This document shows, in pieces, positions 33,753-42,947 of a stretch of DNA of 64,000 nucleotides. The number at the start of each line of letters is the position of its first letter. Position 1 is the stretch's first letter. A model generated the notes under the pieces. That model worked only from the letters and a program-made list of their open reading frames with translations. It was not told the DNA's origin and searched no databases. Location: positions 1 to 64,000 of the forward strand of contig LARD01000026.1 of the NCBI GenBank assembly GCA_000980375.1. The letters are read 5' to 3'. Origin of the DNA: Clostridium sp. K4410.MGS-306 (GTDB taxonomy: Bacteria > Cyanobacteriota > Vampirovibrionia > Gastranaerophilales > Gastranaerophilaceae). Both the position numbers and the translations under genes were made by a program.

Positions 33753-34328
33753 TCAATCAGCAGGGATTTCGTTTACAACGCTTCGTTTTGCAATAGGTTT
33801 TCCTTTAGCATTATAGCCTGTATCACCAACCCAGTGAGCCTTTAGTTTTCCATTTTTTGTATATGCATATTGTTCATCTTCCGAAACATAAAGCCCAATT
33901 GCAATAAGATTTCCCGTCACAGCATTATATTTACCTATTTTAAAAGGATAAACGCCTTCTTGCGATTTGTTGTCTACATCCACACAAACAAGATAGCCGC
34001 TTGTCGTATAATAATATGCATATTGCGGCTTATCAACATAAACAACTACATAGCCTTTTACCATACCTTTGGCCATTGAAAACGACATTATATATCTGCC
34101 TTCAGGTTGAACGTTATTTTTTATGGCAGCTCTGTTTTCTTCATTGTTTTCATCTATAAGGTAGGGTTTTATTTTTTCTTTGTCCAGTTTTAGAGCTAAT
34201 CCTTCAAAAGCAAGTTTTCTTGCGGATTCTACAGTATAAAGAACGCTGCCTTTGAGCAATGTTTCACTTGCAAAAACAGGCATATTTACAGCCAAAAGCA
34301 CCATCAATGATATAAGAAATTTTTTCAT
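33753..34328 (-). CDS. exported protein of unknown function
   Basis: 191 residues with a signal peptide (MKKFLISLMVLLAVNMPVFA). The mature part has EGRYIMSFSMAKGMVKGYVV, then YAYYYTTSGYLVCVDVDNKS, KIGKYNAVTGNLIAIGLYVS and DEQYAYTKNGKLKAHWVGD. These resemble the beta-strand repeats of surface or cell-wall proteins, but no family name is certain. It follows the flippase gene by two bases and precedes the TPR gene, so it is part of the envelope operon. Confidence 0.72.
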   Translation of the reverse strand: MKKFLISLMVLLAVNMPVFASETLLKGSVLYTVESARKLAFEGLALKLDKEKIKPYLIDENNEENRAAIKNNVQPEGRYIMSFSMAKGMVKGYVVVYVDKPQYAYYYTTSGYLVCVDVDNKSQEGVYPFKIGKYNAVTGNLIAIGLYVSEDEQYAYTKNGKLKAHWVGDTGYNAKGKPIAKRSVVNEIPAD

Positions 34329-34330
34329 AT

Positions 34331-35785
34331 TTATACAGGCTCTTCCTTAAAAAATCTTTTTGTAAAATAAAACAGTAAATAATAAAATATCAACAATATA
34401 TTTATTTGCAGCATTGCAAATATCGACGTTTTGCAAAGCACAAACCACAAAAATCCTGTGGGAATAAAGCACAAAGCAAGGTGCAACATTCTTTTAAAAG
34501 GGATTCTCCATTCCAGTGAAGGAACAACCACTGTGACCGTCAATAAAAAATACAAAATATTCGATACAAGAGTTGCAATACCAACACCTGTTAAGGCGAA
34601 TTTTTTAATCAATACAATATTTAAAACCAGCCCGATGAGAGCGGATACAACCTTTAATGTTGTCAGGATATATGTTTTTTTTGAAAGATGATACTGGTAT
34701 GTTGTGTAATCAGTAAAGCTTAAGAAAAATGCACTAAAAGCAAAATAAGGAAGCAGTATATAAGCATTTTGATATTGCTCATTTGCAAAAACTGCCATAA
34801 TATCTTTTGCATAGATACACATTATAATCACTATGGGCAGTGCAATAAGCATATAATAACCCGTAAGTTTTGAAATAACAGGCCTTACATCTATTTTGTC
34901 TTCGTAAAGGTTGATTATACGAGGATATGCGGCAATTGTAATAATTGCAAAAAGTGTCATTAATATAGGAAAAGTCATATTATACGCAACACCCACAAAT
35001 CCCGCATCACTTAGGCCATGGAAATGAGACGTTATAAATTTGTTGCTCTGGTTAATAATCCAAAGGCTGATTGAAGCCACTGCAATTGGTATGCCGTATG
35101 CAAAAATTGATTTTATGGTTTTAAAGTCTGGCTTTTCCAGTCTTAAATACCAGAGCAAATCTGTTTGAAAAACCAGCAATATATCAATAATAACTATAGA
35201 AACAGCCATACCGATGAGGATAGCAGCTGCTCCAAAATGCAAAAAATGTATAAAATAAACAGCACAAAGAATAGTCAAAACCTGATTAACTATTGTAGAA
35301 ACCGTAAATGCACCGGGTTTTATCTGTGCACGCAGCACCTGAAACAACAATGCCCTGACAGCTACGGGAATAATCAAAAGCAGCACAAAGAGAAATATCT
35401 TTGGCGGGATATTAAAGTATTCATAAAAAGCATGCCTGAAAGAAATTGTAAGAATATACATTACACAAAGATTTGAGATAAGAATCATAACCAGTGTGGA
35501 GATATATTTTGGTATTTCATCACAGAGCTGATTCTGCCTGAAAAACCTTAACCCGGCAAGGCCTATCCAATCTGAAAAAAGTATACACAAAAAACTCAGC
35601 ACAGCCAGAGATATTGCATATATCCCGTATTGAGTCGGTGCCAGAAGATTTGTATACACAGGCACAATGATTGCATTACCCAAAAGCCCGAATATTTTTG
35701 AAGGTGCATATTTTGCCATATCCTTAAATATATGTTTTAAAGGAAGGGCCACCTCTTGAATATATTTATCAACCTCTTTTGTCAA
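34331..35785 (-). CDS. polysaccharide flippase (Wzx/MATE-like family)
   Basis: About 484 residues with 12-14 hydrophobic helices over the whole length. The N-terminal PSKIFGLLGNAIIVPVYTNL, then LAPTQYGIYAI is characteristic of Wzx-type O-unit exporters (polysaccharide biosynthesis family). It probably flips lipid-linked oligosaccharide across the inner membrane. I prefer the TTG at 35785, with AAAGGTGG five bases upstream, over the TTG at 35818, which has no ribosome site. With a Kdo transferase, a glycosyltransferase and uppP elsewhere in the window it fits envelope polysaccharide assembly. Confidence 0.85.
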   Translation of the reverse strand: MTKEVDKYIQEVALPLKHIFKDMAKYAPSKIFGLLGNAIIVPVYTNLLAPTQYGIYAISLAVLSFLCILFSDWIGLAGLRFFRQNQLCDEIPKYISTLVMILISNLCVMYILTISFRHAFYEYFNIPPKIFLFVLLLIIPVAVRALLFQVLRAQIKPGAFTVSTIVNQVLTILCAVYFIHFLHFGAAAILIGMAVSIVIIDILLVFQTDLLWYLRLEKPDFKTIKSIFAYGIPIAVASISLWIINQSNKFITSHFHGLSDAGFVGVAYNMTFPILMTLFAIITIAAYPRIINLYEDKIDVRPVISKLTGYYMLIALPIVIIMCIYAKDIMAVFANEQYQNAYILLPYFAFSAFFLSFTDYTTYQYHLSKKTYILTTLKVVSALIGLVLNIVLIKKFALTGVGIATLVSNILYFLLTVTVVVPSLEWRIPFKRMLHLALCFIPTGFLWFVLCKTSIFAMLQINILLIFYYLLFYFTKRFFKEEPV

Positions 35786-35879
35786 AAAATCCACCTTTGA
35801 ATAAAAAATAATGAACAAATTATATCACAAATCGTTAATGTAAACATAGAGAGTCTTATTATTGTATAGGTCTTTCAAA

Positions 35880-35895
35880 TAGCCCTGTAGGGCTA
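35880..35895. promoter_or_regulatory. 16-base palindrome between the flippase and the tolC-like gene
   Basis: TAGCCCT-GT-AGGGCTA is a perfect dyad in the divergent intergenic region, about 100 bases before the TolC-like gene. No T run follows, so an operator is more likely than a terminator. Confidence 0.35.
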
Positions 35896-35991
35896 ATGAT
35901 TTTGACAATTTAAAAAATTAAGATAATAAGAGGATTTAAAACTTCCCCTTATTTAATAAAATATTCAGTAAATAGAAGGTTTTTTTAAGAG

Positions 35992-37533
35992 TTGAACAAA
36001 TTTCTTCGTATAAAATTGCTATCATCAATACTGGTATTGTCGTTTGTGACAGTACAAACCTGCCCTTGTGCTTATGCATTTTCTTTACCATTCAAAAAAA
36101 AGAAAACAGAAAAAATTGAACAAACAAAAGAAACAAGTGCCGTACAAATCAAAGCAGAAAAAAATGAAATTGTTGAATACTCTCTTGAAGACTGTATAGA
36201 TATAGCGCTAAAAAATGACCCTAACATCAAAATTTACACAACACAAAAAGGTATTGCGCACTCTCAACTGGGTATTGCAAAATCAGGATATTTTCCAAAC
36301 ATTACAGCAAGCACAGGTTTTACATCTCAACAGAACAGAAACTCGGGCTCTGGCGGAGGCTTCTACAATCAAGGCGGAAGTACTTCCCGCAGCAACAACT
36401 ACTACCAATTGAACCTTGGAGTAAACCAGCTAATCTGGGACTTTGGCAAAACAGTTGCAAAAATAAACATGCAAAAATACAACAAAGAATCAGTAGGCTA
36501 TGACCTTGAAAACACTATTTTAAATACCGTATACAATGTAAAACTTGCCTATTATAAAGCGCTGGCAGCACTTGCAAATCAAGATGTTTATGAGCGCTCG
36601 GTCCGTATTAATCAGTTGAATTATGACAGAACAAATGCTCTTTTTAAGGAGGGTCTTAAATCTAAAATAGACGTAGTAAACGCACAGGTTTATCTGACAG
36701 ATGCAGAAGTTTCTTTGATTGATGCACAGGGAAAATATGACGCAGCCATCATTAACCTGAACAATGCAATGTATCTGACTGATGCACCGTCTTATAACAT
36801 AAAAAATACAGAAAGCTTCAACTTCAAAAGAACACAAACATCAAAAGACACTGTCAATATTTCTTATGTACCGAAAAAAAGCGGCTCAAAAGAGTACGAG
36901 CAAACAGCGGTTTTGACATCCGGCATAGAAAAACAGGATATTTTACAGGATTACAAATTTAAGCCGCTCATTTTGCCTGTAAACGATGCCATACAAAAAG
37001 CTTACGAAAACAGACCTGATTTAAAATCACTTTTGATGGTAGAAAAAGTTCAGCAGGAATCATTAAAAGTCATAAGACGCCAGTACATGCCTGTTGTAAG
37101 CCTGAGCGCAGGATACAATTACAGAAGAAACAGCGAAGTGGCAAATACAGGTTTAAATATTGGTGTCACTGCTGATTTGCCTACACTAAATATTATGGGA
37201 GTAAAATACAATGTTGATCAGGGTCATCAGTATCTTGAGCTGGCAAGAGAAAATATAAATTTATCCAAGAAAAACATATACTTTGAAATACAAAATAACT
37301 ATATAAATATGGTTGTACTGCAGCGAAAAATCCCTAAAATGGCAGAAAAAGTAGAACAAACACTGGAAAACTTTGAGCTTGCCGATGGAAGATATACAGT
37401 GGGATTGGGCAACTTTATTGAGCTGCAGCAGGCACAAACAAATTACAACAACGCACAGCTTGCTTTTGTACAGGCAGTTTTTGACTACAATGTGGCAAAA
37501 GAGCAGTTCCAAAAATCAATGGGGGTACGATGA
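35992..37533 (+). CDS. TolC-family outer membrane efflux protein
   Basis: 513 residues. A signal peptide with an unusual Cys-rich end (SFVTVQTCPCAYA) is followed by YSLEDCIDIALKNDPNIKIY, the start of the outer-membrane efflux protein fold (PF02321), with two repeats of long coiled-coil helices (KSGYFPNITASTG and later QYMPVVSLSAGYNY). It forms a trimeric channel. Start: TTG at 35992. A Ser/Gly/Asn insert (QNRNSGSGGGFYNQGGSTS) is unusual for the family. Its stop overlaps the next gene (ATGA), so it is the first gene of an export operon with a MacA-like adaptor and a MacB-like transporter. Confidence 0.92.
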   Translation: MNKFLRIKLLSSILVLSFVTVQTCPCAYAFSLPFKKKKTEKIEQTKETSAVQIKAEKNEIVEYSLEDCIDIALKNDPNIKIYTTQKGIAHSQLGIAKSGYFPNITASTGFTSQQNRNSGSGGGFYNQGGSTSRSNNYYQLNLGVNQLIWDFGKTVAKINMQKYNKESVGYDLENTILNTVYNVKLAYYKALAALANQDVYERSVRINQLNYDRTNALFKEGLKSKIDVVNAQVYLTDAEVSLIDAQGKYDAAIINLNNAMYLTDAPSYNIKNTESFNFKRTQTSKDTVNISYVPKKSGSKEYEQTAVLTSGIEKQDILQDYKFKPLILPVNDAIQKAYENRPDLKSLLMVEKVQQESLKVIRRQYMPVVSLSAGYNYRRNSEVANTGLNIGVTADLPTLNIMGVKYNVDQGHQYLELARENINLSKKNIYFEIQNNYINMVVLQRKIPKMAEKVEQTLENFELADGRYTVGLGNFIELQQAQTNYNNAQLAFVQAVFDYNVAKEQFQKSMGVR

Positions 37534-38696
37534 AAAAACGTATATTAATATCTATATCAGCACTTATTGCCGTTGTTTTTGTCAGCGGATTTGCTTTTTA
37601 TTTCAACAAGCATCGAGACTCAGGCTATATTACAGTCCCGGCAAAAGTAGACACAATTGTTGAAGCCGTAGAAGCCTCAGGCACTGTAAACCCTGTAAAC
37701 ACCGTTGATATTGGTTCACAGGTATCAGGTATGATAAAAGATATTTATGTGGACTACAACTCAAAAGTTACCAAAGGGCAGCTGCTTGCACAAATAGACC
37801 CTTCGCTTTTTCAAGCACAGGTAGACAAAGCAAGAGGCGACCTCGAAGCAGCACGTTCCAACAAAGCCAAAATTCAGGCAATGCTTGTATATGACAAAAA
37901 AAATTACGAAAGATATAAAAGACTGTACGAAAAAAATTATGTTGCAAAAAGCGACCTTGACCTTGCAGAAGCAACTTACAAATCTGATTTGGCACAGATT
38001 GCAGCAGCACAGGGCACAATTAATCAGGCACAGGCAACATTAAACAATAACTTAACAAATTTAAGGTACACAAAAATAGTCTCCCCTGTTGACGGCATTG
38101 TTGTTTCTCGTGCGGTAGACGTCGGGCAGACTGTTGCAGCAAGTTTCCAGACACCTACATTATTTCAGGTTGCACAGGATTTAACCAATATGCAAATTGA
38201 AGTTAACGTATCCGAAGCAGATATAGGTAAAATTAAAAAGGGCCAGGAAGTGGAATATACTTTAGACGGCTATGCTGATTCGGTGTTCCACGGAAAAGTT
38301 ACAGAGGTAAGAATCGCGCCTACAACAGTTTCCAACGTTGTAACTTATACAGTAATTGTTGATGTAGACAATAAAGACCAAAAAATGATTCCCGGTATGA
38401 CAGCTAACGCCTCTATCATTACAAACAAGAGTGAAAACGTAATTTGTGTACCGACAGACGCTCTGAAATTCACCCCCAAAGAGATAACCGGCGGGAAAAA
38501 ATACAAAGAGCAGGGGCTGTGGATACTCAGAAACAACAAACCCACAAGAATCAGCATAGAAACAGGTGCAAAAGATTCTGACAGAACAGAGATTATCTCA
38601 AAAGAATTAAAAGAAAATGACAGAGTAATAATAAGTAAAAAAGGCAATAAAGATAAAACAGCACAGGGCAAACGACCGCCTATGAGAATGTTCTAA
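37530..38696 (+). CDS. MacA-like periplasmic adaptor (HlyD/RND-MFP family)
   Basis: 388 residues. One N-terminal membrane helix (ILISISALIAVVFVSGFAFY), then the lipoyl/biotinyl-like half (GSQVSGMIKDIYVDYNSKV) and a long coiled-coil hairpin (QAQVDKARGDLEAARSNKAK). The second lipoyl half is KIVSPVDGIVVSRAVDVGQ, and a beta-barrel follows. It links the TolC channel to the inner-membrane ATPase. It overlaps the tolC-like gene by four bases and ends one base before the ABC ATPase gene. The substrate cannot be predicted (macrolide, peptide or lipid). Confidence 0.92.
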   Translation: MKKRILISISALIAVVFVSGFAFYFNKHRDSGYITVPAKVDTIVEAVEASGTVNPVNTVDIGSQVSGMIKDIYVDYNSKVTKGQLLAQIDPSLFQAQVDKARGDLEAARSNKAKIQAMLVYDKKNYERYKRLYEKNYVAKSDLDLAEATYKSDLAQIAAAQGTINQAQATLNNNLTNLRYTKIVSPVDGIVVSRAVDVGQTVAASFQTPTLFQVAQDLTNMQIEVNVSEADIGKIKKGQEVEYTLDGYADSVFHGKVTEVRIAPTTVSNVVTYTVIVDVDNKDQKMIPGMTANASIITNKSENVICVPTDALKFTPKEITGGKKYKEQGLWILRNNKPTRISIETGAKDSDRTEIISKELKENDRVIISKKGNKDKTAQGKRPPMRMF

Positions 38697-38697
38697 A

Positions 38698-39417
38698 ATG
38701 TCAAATACGGATTTAATAGTAATTAAAAACTTAATAAAAACCTATGCAACAGGTGATACATCCTTTAATGCGCTTGATGATGTTTCGTTGAGCGTAAAAC
38801 AAGGCGAGTTTGTTGCTATCATGGGTGCATCTGGTTCGGGAAAATCCACATTTATGAACGTTCTCGGGTGTTTAGACAAACCCACATCAGGCACATATTT
38901 TTTAGACGGTATTGATGTGAGCAAAATGACAATGGACGAGCTTTCCGCAATACGTAACAGAAAACTCGGATTCGTTTTTCAGGGTTTTAATCTTATATCA
39001 AGAACATCAGCCTTGGAAAATGTTGAAATGCCGATGATTTATAAAGGTATTCCACCTGAAGAACGTATAAAAAGAGCAAAAGCCGCACTAAAAATTGTAG
39101 GGCTTGAAAAAAGAGAAACACATATGCCTAACCAGATGTCAGGCGGCCAGCAGCAGCGTGTGGCAATTGCACGTGCAATAGTCAACGACGCCCCGATTAT
39201 ACTGGCAGACGAGCCCACAGGCAACCTTGATACAAAAACATCTATAGAGGTAATGGAGTTTTTTGTAAAACTAAACAGTGCAGCAGGAAAAACAATTGTG
39301 CTTGTCACACACGAGCCCGATATTGCGGAATATGCAAAAAGGGTTGTTACCTTCCGTGACGGAAAAATAATCAGCGATGTCTTGAATGAAGCACCAAAGG
39401 GAGCAGCCGCGCTATGA
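38698..39417 (+). CDS. ABC transporter ATP-binding protein, MacB/LolD type
   Basis: 239 residues. Walker A is MGASGSGKST, the Q-loop FVFQGFNLIS, the signature MSGGQQQRVAIARAI, Walker B IILADEPTGNLD and the H-loop VLVTHEPD. Closest to the LolD/MacB subclass, whose transmembrane partner is FtsX-like. In E. coli MacB ATPase and permease are fused; here they are separate genes overlapping by four bases, as in many Gram-positive and cyanobacterial systems. Confidence 0.95.
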   Translation: MSNTDLIVIKNLIKTYATGDTSFNALDDVSLSVKQGEFVAIMGASGSGKSTFMNVLGCLDKPTSGTYFLDGIDVSKMTMDELSAIRNRKLGFVFQGFNLISRTSALENVEMPMIYKGIPPEERIKRAKAALKIVGLEKRETHMPNQMSGGQQQRVAIARAIVNDAPIILADEPTGNLDTKTSIEVMEFFVKLNSAAGKTIVLVTHEPDIAEYAKRVVTFRDGKIISDVLNEAPKGAAAL

Positions 39418-40643
39418 TAGATTTTGAATCAACATTTAAAATATCTCTACGTTCGCTTTACATCAACAAAATGCGCTCTATTTTGACAAGCCTTGGCATA
39501 ATCATTGGTGTCAGCGCAGTTATTATCATGCTTTCAATCGGAGAGGGAGCAAAGGAAAGAATTAATAAAGATATAGCCTCAATGGGTTCTAACCTGCTGA
39601 TGGTACTTTCAGGCTCCACAACCTCAAGCGGGGTGAGAATGGGAAGCGGAACACAGCCTACACTCACCATAAAAGATTCTGAAGCTATGCTAAAACGATG
39701 CCCGTCGGTTCTTGAAGTTGCACCTACAGTCGGACAGGTGCAGCAGCTTGTTTATTCAAACCAAAACTGGTCTACAACAGTAAACGGCATAACACCTGGA
39801 TATATGCCCATACGTATGTGGGAAATTGAATCAGGAAGAGGAATCTCTCAAGAGGATTTGAAAAACACGACAAAAGTTGCAGTGCTTGGTTCTACTGTCA
39901 CAACAAACCTTTTTGGTGACATGGACCCTATTAACCGCACAATCCGTATAGGAGGAATGCCCTTCAAAGTTATTGGAATTCTAAAATCAAAAGGCCAAAA
40001 CGGTATGGGGCAAGACCAGGATGATACTGTTTTAATACCGATTACCACAGCACAAAAAAAACTGTTCGGTACAGACTTTCCCGGTATGGTAAAACATATA
40101 AGCGTGCAGGCAAAAGATGAAGACAGCCTTGACTCAGCGCAAGAAGAGATTACAGAACTCTTAAGAGAACGTCACAATCTGGGCAAGACAAAAGAAGACG
40201 ATTTTACAATAAGAAACTTTACCCAGATGCTCGAGACCGCAAAACAGGCTTCTAACACAATGGCAATTTTGCTCGGTTCTATAGCCTCTGTTTCGTTACT
40301 GGTAGGAGGTATAGGTATTATGAACATAATGCTTGTGTCTGTAACAGAACGAACAAAAGAAATCGGTATACGTATGGCAATAGGTGCAACAGCAATGGAT
40401 ATAAGGATACAGTTTCTTGTAGAAGCTTTATTACTGTCTCTTGCCGGCGGATTAATAGGTGTAATAGTCGGTGTATTAGGTTCCAAAATCGTGGGTGTGT
40501 TTTCAGATATGACCGTTATAATTTCTGCGGCACCTATATTAATTTCCTTTGGCTTTGCAGGGCTTGTGGGGATTTTATTCGGTTATTATCCCGCATACAA
40601 GGCATCTTTGCTCAATCCTATCGAAGCTTTGAGATATGAATAG
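39414..40643 (+). CDS. ABC transporter permease, MacB/FtsX type
   Basis: 409 residues. An N-terminal membrane helix (LTSLGIIIGVSAVIIMLSIG) is followed by a periplasmic MacB core domain (residues 45-250) and three C-terminal helices of the FtsX domain (ASVSLLVGGIGIMNIMLVSV, then GIRMAIGATAMDIRIQFLVE and ISFGFAGLVGILFGYYPAYK). With the three preceding genes it completes a tripartite MacAB-TolC type exporter driven by ATP through mechanotransmission. The next gene is convergent, two bases past the stop. Confidence 0.93.
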   Translation: MIDFESTFKISLRSLYINKMRSILTSLGIIIGVSAVIIMLSIGEGAKERINKDIASMGSNLLMVLSGSTTSSGVRMGSGTQPTLTIKDSEAMLKRCPSVLEVAPTVGQVQQLVYSNQNWSTTVNGITPGYMPIRMWEIESGRGISQEDLKNTTKVAVLGSTVTTNLFGDMDPINRTIRIGGMPFKVIGILKSKGQNGMGQDQDDTVLIPITTAQKKLFGTDFPGMVKHISVQAKDEDSLDSAQEEITELLRERHNLGKTKEDDFTIRNFTQMLETAKQASNTMAILLGSIASVSLLVGGIGIMNIMLVSVTERTKEIGIRMAIGATAMDIRIQFLVEALLLSLAGGLIGVIVGVLGSKIVGVFSDMTVIISAAPILISFGFAGLVGILFGYYPAYKASLLNPIEALRYE

Positions 40644-40645
40644 CT

Positions 40646-42001
40646 CTAGTCAGGCAATACAGGGCCTTTGTATTTGTTATACAGGTTCATAACATCATCG
40701 CCGAATTTTTCACCATTGAGCATTCTTGCATACACCTCTGCAACAAATTCCAAAGGAGAACTTTTGGCATATCTAGAGACTGTTGAAGCAATAAACTGTT
40801 CTTCTTTGCTTTCCAAAAATCCTTTTGCCAGTGCACCGATTTTATCAGGTTTTCCTGTTTGCTTGTTATAAACAACGTGCATATCTTCATAATCCAGTAT
40901 AGTATTTTTATGATGGAACAGATGACCTTCTTCGTGGTACAAAGTATCAAATACAGAGCGTTTTGAAGCGAGTATTTTTGAAGAAGGATGCTGATTAAAA
41001 GGCAGTCCTGTCAATGCATCTGAAGCCTCAAAGAGATAATCCACCTGTTCTTTATTAGTCATTTTTCCCAGTTCTTCAACTGATTTAAAAGACCCTTGCT
41101 TCATGTGTTTTTTAAGCAAATCAACAACGCCTTTTTGAGAATAAATATCATTGATTATTGCCATAGGATTAGCATCAAGAACATTACTGTATGCATAATA
41201 GTCCTTAAATGATTTATTTAAAGCAACAATATCCATTTTGGACGCTTCTCCGTTAACAAATTTTGCAGATAACAGCATAATATCTAATTGCTTGTCTTTA
41301 TTGAAAAAAGGAAGAATAGGCATTGCAATATCATTACCACCGTCTTTTCGAGGTGTAGCTTTAAATCTAAAATCTTTTAGCATTTTATCAATGGATTTAT
41401 GGGCATTGTTAAAATAATCAACATTTACAATCAATGTTGAGTCCATATAAAAGCCTTTACCTGCGCCTGTTCTCATTGCTGCAATTACAGTTTTATATTT
41501 ATCTTTTAATTCATCAGGAACAGGCATTACCTCTTTAGGGATATGGCCTTTGCCTTTGTATTTATTGTTTATATTAACAAGGCCTTCATTTACCCAGTTT
41601 GCCAAATCAAGGTCATTTGCTGTATCAAATTTTTTGATTTTCAAATGTTTTTTTGCAAACTCTTTTGCCTCTTCCATTGTTTTTGCAGGGGTAAAGTCAA
41701 TATGTTCTGCAAGCTGTGTTACAGCTTTTAGTCTGCCTCTGATAATCAGCCCTGCTGCTGCCAAACCCAACGCCGCACCTGTTAAAATACCCCATTTTTT
41801 TGCAGTGCTTTTTTTCTTTTCTTCAACTTCAGTTGAGTGAGTTGAAAAAGAAACCTCATCCTGTGTCATAGGTACCAGTTTTTGTGCATTATAAGGCTTT
41901 TGCTGCCATTGAGGAGCTGTATTTGTATAATTATTTACATATGACATCCCTGATGTTTTCGGAATAGAGTTCATTAAATTTCCAAATGATACTTGCTGCA
42001 T
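40646..42001 (-). CDS. putative zinc metalloprotease-like protein with HExxH motif, unknown family
   Basis: 451 residues. The motif DTLYHEEGHLFHHKN (HEEGH fits HExxH), with a possible downstream glutamate in SPLEFVAEVYARMLNG, suggests a zinc metallopeptidase. The C-terminal layout recalls lethal-factor-like or phage-head-associated peptidases, but I cannot name a family. A hydrophobic segment (ILTGAALGLAAAGLIIRG) at residues 72-90 may be a membrane anchor, with a N-terminus starting MQQVSFGNLMNS. Start is the ATG at 42001. It is a single gene converging on the exporter operon and divergent from the response regulator gene. Confidence 0.65.
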   Translation of the reverse strand: MQQVSFGNLMNSIPKTSGMSYVNNYTNTAPQWQQKPYNAQKLVPMTQDEVSFSTHSTEVEEKKKSTAKKWGILTGAALGLAAAGLIIRGRLKAVTQLAEHIDFTPAKTMEEAKEFAKKHLKIKKFDTANDLDLANWVNEGLVNINNKYKGKGHIPKEVMPVPDELKDKYKTVIAAMRTGAGKGFYMDSTLIVNVDYFNNAHKSIDKMLKDFRFKATPRKDGGNDIAMPILPFFNKDKQLDIMLLSAKFVNGEASKMDIVALNKSFKDYYAYSNVLDANPMAIINDIYSQKGVVDLLKKHMKQGSFKSVEELGKMTNKEQVDYLFEASDALTGLPFNQHPSSKILASKRSVFDTLYHEEGHLFHHKNTILDYEDMHVVYNKQTGKPDKIGALAKGFLESKEEQFIASTVSRYAKSSPLEFVAEVYARMLNGEKFGDDVMNLYNKYKGPVLPD

Positions 42002-42161
42002 TATTACCTACCTTGTTTTTCCTACCTGTATATTCATAAAATTGAGAAGTTAAAAATAATTGCTATTATCCCTACCTATCCTATCCTATTAGGGATTTTA
42101 CACAATATAATTGGATTACAGCCATAAAAAATTCGTTTTAACATTTCTTAATATTTACAAA

Positions 42162-42218
42162 TTATTGTCACCTCCTTTTTGATGTGAGAAAATAACGATA
42201 TAAAAGGGGTGACAATAA
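42162..42218 (+). promoter_or_regulatory. inverted repeat covering the ribosome binding site of the response regulator gene
   Basis: TTATTGTCACC (42162-42172) pairs perfectly with GGTGACAATAA (42208-42218); after one bulged T, CCTTTT (42174-42179) pairs with AAAAGG (42202-42207). The stem is 17 base pairs. Its right arm contains the AAAAGGGG ribosome site and ends one base before the ATG at 42219. As RNA it would bury the ribosome site; as DNA it may be an operator for autoregulation. Confidence 0.7.
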
Positions 42219-42947
42219 ATGGCAAAAAGATTATTAGTTGTTGATGATGATGACGAAATCAGAGAGTTATTAGAATTTGACCTTTCGCACAGTGGTTACA
42301 GCGTAGATACGGCCTGTGACGGAATGGATGGGTTGAACAAAGCTGTTACAAACTCCTATGACCTTGTACTGCTTGATGTAATGATGCCAAAGATGAACGG
42401 TTTTGATGTTTGCAAAAACCTGAGAAAAGCAAAACCCGACATTCCAGTGCTGTTGTTGACTGCAAAAGGCACAATAACAGATAAAACACAGGGTTTTGAC
42501 TGCGGGGCAGATGATTACCTTGTAAAACCCTTTGACATCCAGGAAGTTTTGCTAAGAGTAAAAGCTCTTTTAAGAAGAAATACGGATTCTTCCAACAGCG
42601 ATACAGCCTTTAAACATGAAATACTCAAAATGGGAGATATTGAGCTATTCCCTGAATCATTAGAAACAGGAATTGAAGGAAAACGCATAAAACTTACACC
42701 CACTGAATTTGAGATTTTATACTGTCTTATGCAGCATTTTAATGATTCCGTATCTCTTGCTGTTTTGCTTGATGAAGTATGGGGTTATGACTCTGATGAA
42801 GATGTGAGGATGGTAAGAGTCCATGTTGGGGGGCTAAGGCAAAAAATTGAAGCTGATACAAAAAATCCAAAATATTTGCACACGGTCACAAATGTCGGCT
42901 ACAAGCTCACACCTATTACAAACACTACAGACAACGGACAGGAATAA
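42219..42947 (+). CDS. OmpR-family response regulator (RpaB/PhoB-like)
   Basis: 242 residues. Receiver domain: VVDDDDEIRELLEFDLSHSG with the acidic pocket, the phosphoacceptor Asp in VLLDVMMPKMNG, then Thr in LLLTAKG and Lys in YLVKPFD. The DNA-binding winged helix contains KLTPTEFEILYCLMQHF and VRMVRVHVGGLRQKIEAD. Cyanobacterial RpaB/RpaA type regulators share this layout. The stop overlaps the histidine kinase start (TAATG). Expression may be controlled by the inverted repeat that covers its ribosome site. Confidence 0.94.
   Translation: MAKRLLVVDDDDEIRELLEFDLSHSGYSVDTACDGMDGLNKAVTNSYDLVLLDVMMPKMNGFDVCKNLRKAKPDIPVLLLTAKGTITDKTQGFDCGADDYLVKPFDIQEVLLRVKALLRRNTDSSNSDTAFKHEILKMGDIELFPESLETGIEGKRIKLTPTEFEILYCLMQHFNDSVSLAVLLDEVWGYDSDEDVRMVRVHVGGLRQKIEADTKNPKYLHTVTNVGYKLTPITNTTDNGQE

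Noticed and set aside
42138..42161. HLR1-like direct repeats (TTAACATT and TTAATATT, two bases apart) upstream of the response regulator gene
   Set aside because: The match to the cyanobacterial RpaB box is partial and AT-rich DNA yields such words often.
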